Shown one piece after another: positions 38,416 to 47,912 of a stretch of DNA of 64,000 bases. A model generated the notes under the pieces. It was given only the letters and a program-made list of their open reading frames with translations, was not told the DNA's origin and did not search any database. Positions within the stretch are counted from its first letter, which is position 1; the number at the start of each line of letters is the position of its first letter. Source of the DNA: VAZQ01 sp963744275 (GTDB taxonomy: Bacteria > Pseudomonadota > Alphaproteobacteria > Rhizobiales > Xanthobacteraceae). The translations under genes were made by a program, and so were the position numbers. The stretch lies in assembly GCA_963744275.1 (NCBI GenBank), contig CAVUSX010000017.1, positions 186,001 through 250,000 of the forward strand. The letters run 5' to 3'.

Positions 38416-39819
38416 ATGACCTTGCATCTCGATCCGCTCTTGCTGTCGCGCATTCAATTCGCCTGGGTCATCGGCTGGCATATCCTGCTGCCCGCCTTCA
38501 CGGTCGGTCTGGCTTCGTTCATCGCCTTTCTCGAAGGCGGCTACGCCTTGACCGGGCGTCCGGTCTTTCTGGACCTTTCGCAATTCTGGCTGCGCATCTT
38601 CGCGATCTCCTTCGGCATGGGGGTGGTGACCGGCATCGTCATGCCGTTCCAGTTCGGCACCAACTGGAGCCGCTTCGCCGACGACGCCGGCAACGTGATC
38701 TCTCCGCTCCTGGCCTATGAGGGGCTGACGGCATTCTTCCTCGAGGCGACGTTCCTCGGGGTGCTGCTGTTCGGCCGCAAGCTGGTGCCGCCGGCCATGC
38801 ATTTCGTCGCCGCGCTGCTGGTGGCGGTGGGCACGCTTTCCTCCTCGTTCTGGATCCTCGCCACCAACAGCTGGATGCAGACCCCGGTCGGGTACGAGGT
38901 CCTCGATGGTCGTTTCTTCCCGAAAGATTGGCTGGAGATCGTTTTCAGCCCGTCGCTCCCGTACCGGCTGGCGCATACGGTCAGCGCCTTCTTCGTGACC
39001 ACCGCGTTCGTGGTGCTGGGGGTCGGCGCCTATACGCTGCGGCGCGGCCGCTTGCTCCCGCAGGGCCGCATGATGCTGCGGCTCGCCTTGTGGTTCCTCG
39101 CGATTTTCGTGCCCGCCCAGATCATCCTGGGAGATCTGCATGGCCTCAATACGCTCGCCTATCAGCCCGCCAAGCTCGCCGCCATCGAGGGGCTGTGGGA
39201 CGGCGGCAGCGGGGTTGCGGCCTCCATCATCGGCTGGCCGGACCAAGCGGGCGAACGCAATCTCGGCGAGATCGCGATACCGCGGCTGGGCAGCCTCTAT
39301 CTCACCCATTCCTGGGATGGCGCCGTCAAGGGTCTCAAGGACTTCCCGGCCGATCAGCGCCCGCCCGTTCCGGTCGTCTACTTCTCGTTCCGGATCATGG
39401 TCGGGATCGCGCTCTTGATGCTGGCGGTGGTGGCGGCCGGCTTCGTGCTGATGGCGCGCGGCGCCCTCGATCGGGCAGGCTGGTATTTGCGGCTGTGCGA
39501 GCTCACCAGCTGTCTCGGCTTCATCGCCGTCATCGCCGGGTGGACCACCACGGAGGTCGGACGACAGCCCTGGACGGTCTACGGCTTGCTGCGCACCGCG
39601 GACTCGGTGTCGCCATCGCTCACCGGCTCCGATGTGGCGCTTTCGCTGTTGCTTTATGTGGCGGTCTATCTGGTCATCTATCCGCTGGGTCTCTTGGCCA
39701 TGCTGCGGATCGTCTGGCGGGGTCCGGTCGCAAGCGAAGCCGCCGAGCCCATCGCGGGCGGCCGCTCCAAGGCCCCGATCGAGGCCCTGACCCCGGCGGC
39801 CCCGGAGGCGGCACGATGA
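38416..39819 (+). CDS. cydA: Cytochrome bd-type quinol oxidase subunit I (CydA/CioA)
   Basis: 467-residue nine-helix membrane protein of the terminal oxidase reducing oxygen to water. Diagnostic residues: the haem b595 ligand His in FAWVIGWHILLPAFTVG, the QFGTNWSRF block, and the haem b558/Q-loop region ending with TEVGRQPWTVYGLLRTADS. The quinol loop is short, which matches CioA-type (cyanide-insensitive) oxidases. ATG 38416 follows a close GAGGG. The stop overlaps the cydB start by ATGA. No cydX or cydCD is visible. Intact. Confidence 0.92.
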   Translation: MTLHLDPLLLSRIQFAWVIGWHILLPAFTVGLASFIAFLEGGYALTGRPVFLDLSQFWLRIFAISFGMGVVTGIVMPFQFGTNWSRFADDAGNVISPLLAYEGLTAFFLEATFLGVLLFGRKLVPPAMHFVAALLVAVGTLSSSFWILATNSWMQTPVGYEVLDGRFFPKDWLEIVFSPSLPYRLAHTVSAFFVTTAFVVLGVGAYTLRRGRLLPQGRMMLRLALWFLAIFVPAQIILGDLHGLNTLAYQPAKLAAIEGLWDGGSGVAASIIGWPDQAGERNLGEIAIPRLGSLYLTHSWDGAVKGLKDFPADQRPPVPVVYFSFRIMVGIALLMLAVVAAGFVLMARGALDRAGWYLRLCELTSCLGFIAVIAGWTTTEVGRQPWTVYGLLRTADSVSPSLTGSDVALSLLLYVAVYLVIYPLGLLAMLRIVWRGPVASEAAEPIAGGRSKAPIEALTPAAPEAAR

Positions 39820-40826
39820 TGCCGACCCTCAGCCTCGTCCCGGTATGGACCGCGATCCTTGCGCTGGCGGTCTTTTTCTATGTGGCTCTCGACGGTTTCG
39901 ATCTCGGCGTCGGCATGCTCTACAATTTCGCGCCCGATCGCAGGGCCCGCGACGTATTGATGAATTCGATCGCGCCGATCTGGGACGGCAACGAGACCTG
40001 GCTGGTGCTGGGGAGCCTCGGCCTGCTGGCGGCCTTTCCGCTCGCTTTCGCCATCATCATTCCGGCGGTCTATTTCCCGATCCTGCTGATGCTGCTCGCG
40101 CTCATCTTTCGCGGGCTCGCCTTCGAGTTCCGCTATCGGGAGGCTGAGCACCGCACGTTCTGGGACCATGGCTTCGCCTTCGGCTCCGCGCTCGCGACCT
40201 TCGCGCAAGGCGTGGTGCTGGGCGCCTTCATCCAGGGTTTCCGCGTCGAAGGCCGCCATTTCGTCGGCAGCTCGTTCGATTGCTTCACGCCCTTCGCGCT
40301 CTTCACCGGCGTCGCCTTGATGTTCGGCTACGGCCTCCTGGGCGCCGGCTGGCTGGTGATGAAGACCGAGGGCGAGCTGCAGGATTGGGCGCGTGCGCTC
40401 GGCCGGCGCTGCCTCGTCGGCACCGCGCTCGCCGTCCTGGTGGTCAGCCTGTGGACGCCGTTCCTCGCCGCCCAGATCGCGGCGCGCTGGTTCTCCTGGC
40501 CGAACATCGCGATTCTGGCGCCGGTGCCGCTCGTCACCGCCGGCTTGCTTATTTACGAATGGCGGTCGCTGATGCGCGGACCCGATCCGGCCGCCTTCTT
40601 GGGCGCGCTCGCGCTGTTCGTGATGTCCTATGCGGGGATCGCCATCAGCCTATGGCCCATGATCGTGCCCGGACACTTTACGCTCGATCAGGCCGCGGCT
40701 TCGGAAAGCACCCAGGCTTTCCTGCTGGTCGGCACTTTGGTTCTGCTGCCCGTGATCCTGTTCTATACGGGTTGGTCGTACTGGGTGTTTCGCGGCAAGG
40801 CGCGCGCCGATATCGGTTATCATTAG
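39816..40826 (+). CDS. cydB: Cytochrome bd-type quinol oxidase subunit II (CydB/CioB)
   Basis: 336-residue multi-pass subunit pairing with CydA. The N-terminal VWTAILALAVFFYVALDGFD and DLGVGMLYN block and WDGNETWLVLGSLGLLAAFP are diagnostic of CydB. Translationally coupled to cydA. The last helix ends FYTGWSYWVFRGKARAD. Thirty-two bases downstream is a periplasmic solute-binding protein with its own ribosome-binding site. Intact; together with cydA it gives a complete oxidase core. Confidence 0.92.
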   Translation: MMPTLSLVPVWTAILALAVFFYVALDGFDLGVGMLYNFAPDRRARDVLMNSIAPIWDGNETWLVLGSLGLLAAFPLAFAIIIPAVYFPILLMLLALIFRGLAFEFRYREAEHRTFWDHGFAFGSALATFAQGVVLGAFIQGFRVEGRHFVGSSFDCFTPFALFTGVALMFGYGLLGAGWLVMKTEGELQDWARALGRRCLVGTALAVLVVSLWTPFLAAQIAARWFSWPNIAILAPVPLVTAGLLIYEWRSLMRGPDPAAFLGALALFVMSYAGIAISLWPMIVPGHFTLDQAAASESTQAFLLVGTLVLLPVILFYTGWSYWVFRGKARADIGYH

Positions 40827-40858
40827 GACTTGGTCGGCACCAAAGACCGGAGGATGAG

Positions 40859-41620
40859 ATGCGCGGCATCGGCACGACACTCTTTGGGACCTTTGCGTTC
40901 CTTCTATCCGCCAGCGTGGCGGACGCGGCCGACCTTCGCGTGCTCAGCGTCGGCTCGGTGCAGATTGCCGCCAAGGCACTGGCGGCGGATTTCAGCAAAT
41001 CGACCGGCAACCAGGTGATGCTCACCATCGTGGCGCCGTCCGAGATCGGTGGCAAGCTCGCGAGCGCGGCCTACGACATGGTGATCTGCTCGGTGCCCGC
41101 CATGGCGGCGCTGGACCAGGCCGGAGCGCTGCGGGGAGGCTCGCGCTCGCCGCTCGCGCGCGTCGGCATCGGCGTCATGGTGCGCGCGGGCGCTCCGCTG
41201 CCCGATGTATCGACCCCCGCGGCGTTCAAGCAGACGCTGCTGGCGGCGCGCTCCATCGTCCATGGCGATCCGACCACGCCCAATCAAAGCGGCGTGGTGA
41301 CCATGAAGATCCTGGCCAATGCGGGCGTTCTGGACGCGATCAAGAGCAAGGCGCGCGCCGCCAACCTCGGCGAAGGGTTCGCGATGGTGGCCAAAGGCGA
41401 GGTCGAGCTGGCGCTGTTCAATCTGGTGGAGCTGCCGCCGGGCGTGCGGCTCGCCGGACCGGTTCCGGCCCCGCTGCAGGAATACACGTCCTACGAGACC
41501 GCCGTGCTCGCCAAGGGCACGGCGCCCGAGGCGGCGCAAGCCTTCATCGCGCTGATGACCGGCGCGTCCGCGCGCAAGATTTGGGAGGCGAGCGCGCTGG
41601 AGGCTTATCCGTACCGGTGA
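40859..41620 (+). CDS. Periplasmic solute-binding protein, ModA-like
   Basis: 253 residues: signal peptide (FGTFAFLLSASVADAADL) then a type II periplasmic-binding fold of the SBP_bac_11/ModA group, with VLSVGSVQIAAKALAADFSK, APSEIGGKLASAAYDMVICS and a VVTMKILANAGVLDAIKSKA hinge. It lacks a recognisable molybdate pocket and no ABC permease follows, so molybdate binding is uncertain. GGAGGATGAG precedes ATG 40859. Proteins of this kind are often orphan in soil Alphaproteobacteria. Confidence 0.78.
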   Translation: MRGIGTTLFGTFAFLLSASVADAADLRVLSVGSVQIAAKALAADFSKSTGNQVMLTIVAPSEIGGKLASAAYDMVICSVPAMAALDQAGALRGGSRSPLARVGIGVMVRAGAPLPDVSTPAAFKQTLLAARSIVHGDPTTPNQSGVVTMKILANAGVLDAIKSKARAANLGEGFAMVAKGEVELALFNLVELPPGVRLAGPVPAPLQEYTSYETAVLAKGTAPEAAQAFIALMTGASARKIWEASALEAYPYR

Positions 41621-41998
41621 GAAATCGGAATGCGTGCAATTGCGGCACCACCAACCATGGATGTCCTACCCGCCCTTGAACCCGCGTCCGATGCTGCGAC
41701 TCTATGACTTTCCACTGGCAACGGTTTACTTTAGACAGCGCAAATTCCCGGATCCAGATCGATCTCCCGCCGCCAACGGTGAGACTTGTGCCGCAATCGC
41801 GAGCAATAACCAGGCGGATTTGGGCCGGCCCCGGGGCGAGTGTTCATTATTATACAGACTTCATTCCCCAATGAGCGCATAGTGGCTTCCAGGTGGCGCA
41901 GCTCAGCGCGGCCCCGTCTTCAATCCAATCGATCTACCGGAACCCATCCGGGTCTCCGCCGCCCTCGCTCCGAACGATGTCGGGCGAAAGGAAACACC
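41621..41998. other. Intergenic region without recognised features
   Basis: 378 bp between the solute-binding protein and the next gene. There is a purine-rich ribosome-binding site (CGAAAGGA) at its right end. I see no other gene, palindrome or RNA. Short open frames here show no protein-like composition. Confidence 0.4.
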
Positions 41999-42364
41999 AT
42001 GGAATTGCCCTCGATCCTGCAAGGCGAGTTGGTGACGCGCCTGTTGCAAGGAGCGATCGCCGGCTTTCTGGCGACTACGGTCATCGGCTTCAATTGGGGC
42101 GGATGGATGCTGGACTCTACCGCCAAGCAAATGGCCGAGAAAAGCGCGAACAGCGCGGTCGTGACGGTTCTTGCACCGCTGTGCGCCGACCGGTTCCGGG
42201 CAGCCTCGGATTCGACGCTCAATATGGCCGAGCTGAAGAAGGTCAGCTCGTGGATGCAGGATTCCTACATCGAGAAGGGCGGTTGGGCGACCTTCTCCGG
42301 CGAAACCGCACCCGAGCGCGGCGTCGCCCAAGCGTGCGCGAACCTGCTCACCGCTCTGAAATAA
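41999..42364 (+). CDS. Small conserved membrane-associated protein
   Basis: 121 residues beginning MELPSILQGELVTRLLQGAI, with one hydrophobic helix (AIAGFLATTVIGFNWGGWML) and then a polar domain: AKQMAEKSANSAVVTVLAPL CAD and a second Cys in AQACANLLTAL. ATG 41999 has AAGGA upstream. I recognise the pattern of a widespread uncharacterised alphaproteobacterial protein. It is followed at 95 bp by a fatty-acid desaturase. Confidence 0.65.
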   Translation: MELPSILQGELVTRLLQGAIAGFLATTVIGFNWGGWMLDSTAKQMAEKSANSAVVTVLAPLCADRFRAASDSTLNMAELKKVSSWMQDSYIEKGGWATFSGETAPERGVAQACANLLTALK

Positions 42365-42459
42365 GCGCTGCCCGACAGGCCGATGGGCTGCTCCCGGCGA
42401 TGGCGAGGAGCGGCGCGCTGTGGCTTTTGCGTTTCAACCCCCTGGATCGAGAGACATTG

Positions 42460-43494
42460 ATGCCCGGACCCAATTCCACCGTCGCCGCGGCGCCGGACGC
42501 GCGCGGCTTGACGCAGCTGCTCGCCCGTTATCGCGGTCCGAGCCTGGCGCGCAGCACGACCGAGATCGCCATCACGGCTGTTCCCCTCGTCCTGGTCTGG
42601 GCGCTGATGTGGGCGACGCTGGGCATCAGCTATTGGCTTTGCCTGCTGCTCGCCATCCCGGCCGCCGGCCTGCTGGTGCGGCTGTTCATGATCCAGCACG
42701 ATTGCGGCCACGGCGCGTTCTTCCGCCACCGTCTCGCCAACGACTGGGTCGGGCGCGTGCTCGGGGTGCTGACGCTCACGCCCTATGATTTCTGGCGCAG
42801 CACCCATGCGATTCACCATTCGACCTCGGGCAACCTCGAGCGCCGCGGAACGGGTGATATCGATACCCTGACCGTGCGCGAATATCTGGCGCGATCGCGA
42901 TTGGGGCGGCTGCGCTATCGGGTGTATCGTCACCCGCTCATCATGTTCGGCTTCGGTCCGGCCTATCTGTTCCTCATCCAGCACCGGCTGCCGGTCGGGC
43001 TCATGCGCCAGGGCTGGTCGCCGTGGCTGAGCACCATGGCGACCAACCTCGCCATCGCGGTGATCGCCGCGACCATGATCTGGTTGGTGGGCATCGGCCC
43101 GTTTCTGCTCGTGCATCTTCCGATCACGCTGCTCGCCGCCTCGATCGGGGTCTGGCTCTTCTATGTCCAGCACCAGTTCGAGAACACGCAATGGGCCCAT
43201 GAGGGAGCCTGGAACCTGCACGAAGCGGCATTGCACGGCAGCTCCTACTATGAGCTGCCGGCCGTCCTGCGTTGGTTCACCGCCAATATCGGCATGCACC
43301 ATATCCATCATCTGTGCAGCCGGATCCCCTACTACCGGCTGCCGCTGGTGCTGCGGCAGCATCCCGACCTCGGCCGCATCGGCCGGCTGACCTTGGCGGA
43401 AAGCCTCGGTTGTGTCCGCTTGGTGCTGTGGGACGAAAATCAGCAGCGACTCGTCTCCTTCAATGACGTACGCCGGCGTCATGCCTGCGATTGA
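42460..43494 (+). CDS. Fatty acid desaturase
   Basis: 344-residue integral membrane diiron enzyme introducing a double bond into an acyl chain. The three His boxes are MIQHDCGHGAFF (HDCGH), THAIHHSTSGNL (HxxHH) and NIGMHHIHHL (HxxHH), with transmembrane pairs between them (for example AITAVPLVLVWALMWATLG). It begins at ATG 42460 after GAGAGACATTG. Intact. Electron-donor genes are not adjacent. It is probably involved in membrane lipid unsaturation; the regiospecificity cannot be read from the sequence. Confidence 0.9.
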   Translation: MPGPNSTVAAAPDARGLTQLLARYRGPSLARSTTEIAITAVPLVLVWALMWATLGISYWLCLLLAIPAAGLLVRLFMIQHDCGHGAFFRHRLANDWVGRVLGVLTLTPYDFWRSTHAIHHSTSGNLERRGTGDIDTLTVREYLARSRLGRLRYRVYRHPLIMFGFGPAYLFLIQHRLPVGLMRQGWSPWLSTMATNLAIAVIAATMIWLVGIGPFLLVHLPITLLAASIGVWLFYVQHQFENTQWAHEGAWNLHEAALHGSSYYELPAVLRWFTANIGMHHIHHLCSRIPYYRLPLVLRQHPDLGRIGRLTLAESLGCVRLVLWDENQQRLVSFNDVRRRHACD

Positions 43495-43684
43495 ACGCCG
43501 CCGCGGCAGGTGGGGCTGATCTGCGTTCGATGTGCGTTCTCTGCGCCGGGCCGGCGGCCCGGATCGAGCCGGAAGGGCGGCCTTGGGCGCACGAGGCCCA
43601 TGGCTCCAGGCTCGGATCGATCCGATGGGCTGCGCCGTTTGCGGTGCACACCTCCCACATTGCATGAAATCGTGAAGACGCGCG

Positions 43685-43963
43685 ATGACGGTAGTGTTTG
43701 ACGATCAAGTCGCATGGGACGGCGGTCTTCTGCACCTGCGGGCGGTTTGCGGGACCGAGCGCATTCGCTGCCGGGCCGGCCGTGAGACGATCGCCGAGCT
43801 GGCGGGATTCACCCATGCCTCGAGCCTGGAGATCGGCGAGCGGAAGGCGCAAGTCGCCGAGCTCCTGAAGCCGAGCATCGTTCATAAGATCGAGATCGGC
43901 GGGTTTGATCGCGGCCCGATCAAGACGGTGACTATTTTCCGGTACGACCTCCTGCAGCGCTGA
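43685..43963 (+). CDS. DUF1488-like small protein
   Basis: 92 residues. The N-terminal FDDQVAWDGGLLHLRAVCGT and following RIRCRAGRETIAELAG resemble the DUF1488 layout. A lysine-rich middle and a basic C-terminus (IKTVTIFRYDLLQR) follow. No function is known for the family. It is isolated from neighbours by 190-bp gaps on both sides. Confidence 0.5.
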   Translation: MTVVFDDQVAWDGGLLHLRAVCGTERIRCRAGRETIAELAGFTHASSLEIGERKAQVAELLKPSIVHKIEIGGFDRGPIKTVTIFRYDLLQR

Positions 43964-44157
43964 TCCGGGGCGCCGAGCTTACACTCGTGGGTTGACTTTT
44001 TGTTCGAGATCGTTTGTTTCAATCGCGGGTTTGTAGGACGATTCGTAGATATCAATAAGTGAAACGATCTGATTTCGACGGTGGTGCCGAGCTGAAATAG
44101 CTTGGCAGACGAATTCAGATGGTGCTAGAACCGCGCCTTCATTGGAGGGAAGTTGAA

Positions 44158-44328
44158 ATGGCGAAGAAGATCAAACGTCGCGCTTGGACCAAATCGGATG
44201 TTCGGGAGCTCAAGACCCATGCGCGGCAGAAGACCCCGGCCCCCAAGATTGCAAAGGCGATGAAAAGAACGCTTGGGGCGACCAGGCAAAAGGCATTCCA
44301 GTTGGGTGTATCCCTGGACTCGCGTTGA
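44158..44328 (+). CDS. Small basic helix-turn-helix-like protein
   Basis: 56 residues from ATG 44158, supported by a strong GGAGGGAAGTTGAA. MAKKIKRRAWTKSDVRELKT and APKIAKAMKRTLGATRQKAF have the tryptophan-anchored, two-helix look of SANT/Myb-like small DNA-binding proteins frequent in Rhizobiales. It could be a nucleoid or regulatory factor; this is inference from composition only. Confidence 0.6.
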   Translation: MAKKIKRRAWTKSDVRELKTHARQKTPAPKIAKAMKRTLGATRQKAFQLGVSLDSR

Positions 44329-44393
44329 GCCCTCGAGCGGGTGCGGTTCGGCGGGTGGCGGAAGCGTATTTGGCGCCATAATGGGCGCGCATC

Positions 44394-44597
44394 ATGCTGA
44401 ACCTTCTGCTCGCCCATAAGATAGCCGTCGGCCGGATGCTCAGCATGATCGGCGCGACGGCGACCGTCGTGATCTTTGAATATTCCTTCGGGTTGAGCTG
44501 GTACATTTCGGTTCCGGCCGGCGTGCTGGCCTATGTAACAATGCCGATATTGTGGGCCGGGTTGCTCGATTCTCTCGTGCTGAAATCCCGGCGCTGA
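44394..44597 (+). CDS. Small membrane protein
   Basis: 67 residues with two predicted transmembrane segments: IAVGRMLSMIGATATVVIF and YISVPAGVLAYVTMPILWAG, and a basic tail LVLKSRR. No strong ribosome-binding site. It lies 65 bp after the small basic protein and 274 bp before rpoD. Conserved-type but unrecognised. Confidence 0.5.
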   Translation: MLNLLLAHKIAVGRMLSMIGATATVVIFEYSFGLSWYISVPAGVLAYVTMPILWAGLLDSLVLKSRR

Positions 44598-44871
44598 CCG
44601 GCTCCGCTCCCGTTTCCCGCCGGATCGGCGGGATTGTGATCTTTTGCCCAGGCGGCGCGCGGCCGGGAGCCGTGCCGGAAACGCCGGCGCCGGGCGATCT
44701 TCGGGATGGAACCCGGCTTTCCGTCCGAAATGCGGCGCAACCCGAGCGCTGGGGCGATCTGCGCTTCTTCCATCGTGAAACCGCCCTAGTGCAGGAGCTG
44801 TCTTTAGGCTATCGGCTAGGTGACAGGCTCGCGCCCCGACTCGGAGCCTGGCGCCTGCTGTAGAGAGGCCC

Positions 44872-46990
44872 ATGGCAAGCAAGACCAAGGTGACGGTGCA
44901 AGAGGAAGCGGTGCCGCCGGAGACGGAAGGCGCCACGGCCCTGCCGGACAGCCCGTTGCTCGATCTGGCGGACGGCGCCGTCAAGAAGCTGATCCGCAGC
45001 GCCAAGAAGCGCGGCTACGTCACCCATGAGCAGATCAACTCGGTGCTGCCGTCCGATGAGGCCAATTCGGAGCAGATCGAGGATTTGCTGTCGATGTTCA
45101 GCGAGATGGGCGTCAACGTGGTCGAGAACGACGAGGCCGAATCGAAAGAGGAAGGCGCGTCGGAGGAGCCGGATGAGGAGCCGGAGGGCGAGAACGAGCT
45201 GATTCCGACCCAGCCGAAGTTGCCGGCCAAGACCGACAGCAAGGCGGTCGCGGACCGCACCGACGACCCGGTGCGCATGTATCTGCGCGAGATGGGGACC
45301 GTGGACCTCCTTTCGCGCGAAGGCGAGATCGCGATCGCCAAGCGCATCGAGGCCGGCCGCGAGGCCATGATCGCGGGCCTGTGCGAGAGCCCGCTGACGT
45401 TCCAGGCCATCATCATCTGGCGCGACGAGCTCAACGAAGGCAAGATTCTCCTGCGCGACATCATCGACCTCGAGGCGAGCCATGCCGGGCCCGACGCCAA
45501 GACGGCGTTGGCCCCGACGATCGGTCTCGACGGACAGCCGATTGTCGGCATACAGCCGATTGTCGGCATGCAGCCGATTGTCGATGCGCCGTGTCGGCAT
45601 GCCGCCGATGGTCGGCATGGTTCCGCCGTCCGCGCCGGTCGGCGCAAGTCCCGACGGCGAGGCGGCGCCGGTCGGCGACACGCTCGGCGAGAGCGATCTC
45701 GACGAGGACGAGATGGAGAGCTCGCTCTCGCTCGCCGCGATCGAGGCCGAGCTCAAGCCCAAGGTGCTGGAGACCTTCGACAACGTCGCCGGCAGCTACA
45801 AGCGGCTGCGCCGCCTGCAGGAGCAGGATATCCAGTTCAGGCTCGCCAATGCCTCGCTCTCGCCCGCGCAGGAACGCAAATACAAGAAGCTGAAAGAAGA
45901 GATCATCGCCGAGGTGAAGTCGCTGCGGCTCAATGCGGCGCGCATCGAATCCCTGGTCGAGCAGCTCTACGGCATCAACAAGCGCCTGGTCGGCTACGAA
46001 GGCCGGCTGATGCGGCTGGCCGAAAGCCATGGCGTCGCGCGCGATGATTTTCTCAAGAATTATTACGGCTCCGAGCTCGATCCACGCTGGCTTGCGCGGG
46101 TATCCAAGTTGCCGGCCAAGGGTTGGAAAAATCTCGTCGCCCGTGACACGGACAGAATCCAGCAGCATCGCCACGAGATTCATGCGCTCGCGGGCGAGAC
46201 CGGGCTCGAGATCGGCGAGTTCCGCAAGATCGTGCAGATGGTGCAAAAGGGCGAGCGCGAGGCGCGGCAGGCCAAGAAGGAGATGGTGGAGGCCAACCTG
46301 CGGCTCGTCATCTCGATCGCCAAGAAATACACCAATCGCGGCTTGCAGTTCCTCGACCTGATCCAGGAGGGCAATATCGGCCTGATGAAGGCGGTCGACA
46401 AGTTCGAGTACCGGCGCGGCTACAAGTTCGCGACCTACGCGACTTGGTGGATCAGGCAGGCGGTCTCGCGCTCGATCGCCGACCAGGCCCACACCATCCG
46501 CATTCCGGTGCACATGACCGACGCCATCACCAAGGTCGTGCGCACCAGCCGGCAGCTGTTCAACGAGATCGGCCGCGAGCCGACCCCGGAGGAGCTGGCC
46601 GTGAAGCTCGGCATGCCGCTCGAGAAGGTGCGCAAGACCTTGAAGATCGCCAAGGAGCCGCTCTCCATGGAGACGCCGGTCGGCGACGAGGAGGACAGCC
46701 ATCTCGGCGATTTCATCGAGGACAAGAACGCGGTCCTGCCGATCGACGCCGCCATCCAATCGAACTTGCGCGATACCATGACACAGGCGCTCGCCTCGCT
46801 CACGGCGCGGGAGGAGCGCGTGCTGCGCATGCGCTTCGGGATCGGCATGAACGCCGATCACACGCTGGAGGAGGTCGGCCAGCAGTTCTCGGTGACGCGC
46901 GAGCGTATTCGCCAGATCGAGGCCAAGGCGTTGCGCAAGCTCAAGCATCCGTCGCGGTCACGGACGCTGCGAAGCTACCTGGAGCACTGA
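44872..46990 (+). CDS. rpoD: RNA polymerase primary sigma factor RpoD (sigma-70)
   Basis: Housekeeping sigma factor of about 705 residues, directing RNA polymerase to most promoters. Region 1.1 (KKLIRSAKKRGYVTHEQINS; VLPSDEANSEQIEDLLSMFS) and 1.2 (DDPVRMYLREMGTVDLLSR) are followed by a long non-conserved region, then 2.1-2.4 (LVISIAKKYTNRGLQFLDL, FATYATWWIRQAVSRSIADQ), 3 and 4 (VLRMRFGIGMNADHTLEEVG; VTRERIRQIEAKALRKLKHP). The frame breaks near 45584 inside a tandem 18-bp repeat, where two bases of the third unit seem to be missing or one extra. Since the gene is normally essential, an artefact is likely. Start ATG 44872. Confidence 0.95.
45535..45586 (+). repeat. 18-bp tandem repeat inside rpoD
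   Basis: Two full units and a 16-bp third unit of CAGCCGATTGTCGGCATA/G (encoding QPIVGI/M) between sigma regions 1.2 and 2. The third unit lacks two bases, which breaks the frame. Downstream codons continue the same motif in degenerate form (VGMPPMVGM). Confidence 0.85.
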
Positions 46991-47115
46991 AGGGCCGCGA
47001 TTCCGGCGCAACGGCGGTTGCGGCCGCGCACAAGATATCTTTGACATCAAGGGCTGTTTTTTCCGTCGTTTGTGCTTAGATTTGGAATATGGCTTATGGA
47101 GTGGTCATTTAATTC

Positions 47116-47397
47116 ATGTTTTGTATATATTTGGAGGAATCCACCACCAAGGCTGCCTCCAAGGCTGCCGGCAAGGTTCACGCCGACGGCAGCGGCGCGA
47201 ATCCCGGTGACTCCGCCGAGACCAGCCGGAAGATCCGTCGCGAGGTCGGGGCCAAGTGGGACAAGCTCTCCGAGCAGGATTTGTCCGCCCTCAGGGATCG
47301 GGACGATCTGGTGCAAGAGATCGTCTCGAGGTACGGCATCGAAACGAGCGAGGCTCAACGCGATGTCGACCTTGTCTTGAAGGGCCGTCCCATCTGA
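47116..47397 (+). CDS. CsbD-like small stress-type protein
   Basis: 93 residues. The C-terminal half (AKWDKLSEQDLSALRDRDDL, then VQEIVSRYGIETSEAQRDVD) matches the CsbD-like layout of small general-stress proteins. The N-terminal 35 residues are Ala/Lys-rich. The start is uncertain: the region downstream has a GGAGGA at 47132 with no in-frame start after it, and the ATG at 47116 has only GGAG 14 bases upstream. Stop at 47397. Confidence 0.5.
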   Translation: MFCIYLEESTTKAASKAAGKVHADGSGANPGDSAETSRKIRREVGAKWDKLSEQDLSALRDRDDLVQEIVSRYGIETSEAQRDVDLVLKGRPI

Positions 47398-47566
47398 TCG
47401 GAGTGCATGCGATCGCGGTCACCCCGGCAGACGGGGGCGCGGGCTGCCGCGAGGAACCGCCAAGAATTGACAAGAACCGCCAAGAACAACGACACCAGTG
47501 AAACAATCAGCACTGACGGAACAGCGATACCGATGATACTATGATGCCAATGAAGGATATCGACCG

Positions 47567-47912
47567 ATGGCACGACAAGACAGCAAGACCCTGAGCTTGG
47601 CTCAACCCGAGCCGAGTTCTGGAAGAGGCCGCACCGGACCCGTCGGGCCGGCGCAAGAGCAAGACCATCAGCCTGGCGCAGCCCGACGCCGTCGCCGAGG
47701 AGCCCGTGCCGGAGCTGCTGGGCCGGCGCAAACGACCCGAGGTCGGCCAATTCCGCCTGCTGGTGGACCGGCAGACCAAGGCGTCGTTCGCAACCTATGA
47801 AGCTGCCGAGAAGGCCGCGATGGCGATCAAGACCGGCCATCCGATCGTCAGCGTCGTGGTGTATGACGCCAAAATCGGCGAGAACCACGTGATGGAATTG
47901 GCGAAGAAATAA
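47567..47912 (+). CDS. Conserved hypothetical protein with an internal repeat
   Basis: About 114 residues after correcting a single +1 break near 47617. The N-terminal part has two similar units: SKTLSLAQPEPVLEEAAPDP and SKTISLAQPDAVAEEPVPEL, each followed by a GRRK motif. The C-terminal 60 residues (EVGQFRLLVDRQTKASFATY; TGHPIVSVVVYDAKIGENHV) form a small alpha/beta domain. No recognised family. The repeat structure is visible directly in DNA and protein. Confidence 0.55.

Noticed and set aside
43964..44157. A tRNA or small RNA in the relatively AT-rich gap
   Set aside because: I found no cloverleaf, no TTC-loop consensus and no clear promoter-terminator pair. No tRNA, rRNA or CRISPR array is visible in the window.
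44552..44863. A 103-codon open frame between the small membrane protein and rpoD
   Set aside because: It starts inside the preceding gene, has no ribosome-binding site and no protein-like pattern.
45535..45640. Phase variation of rpoD through its tandem repeat
   Set aside because: Switching off the primary sigma factor would be lethal, so an assembly or slippage artefact is more plausible.
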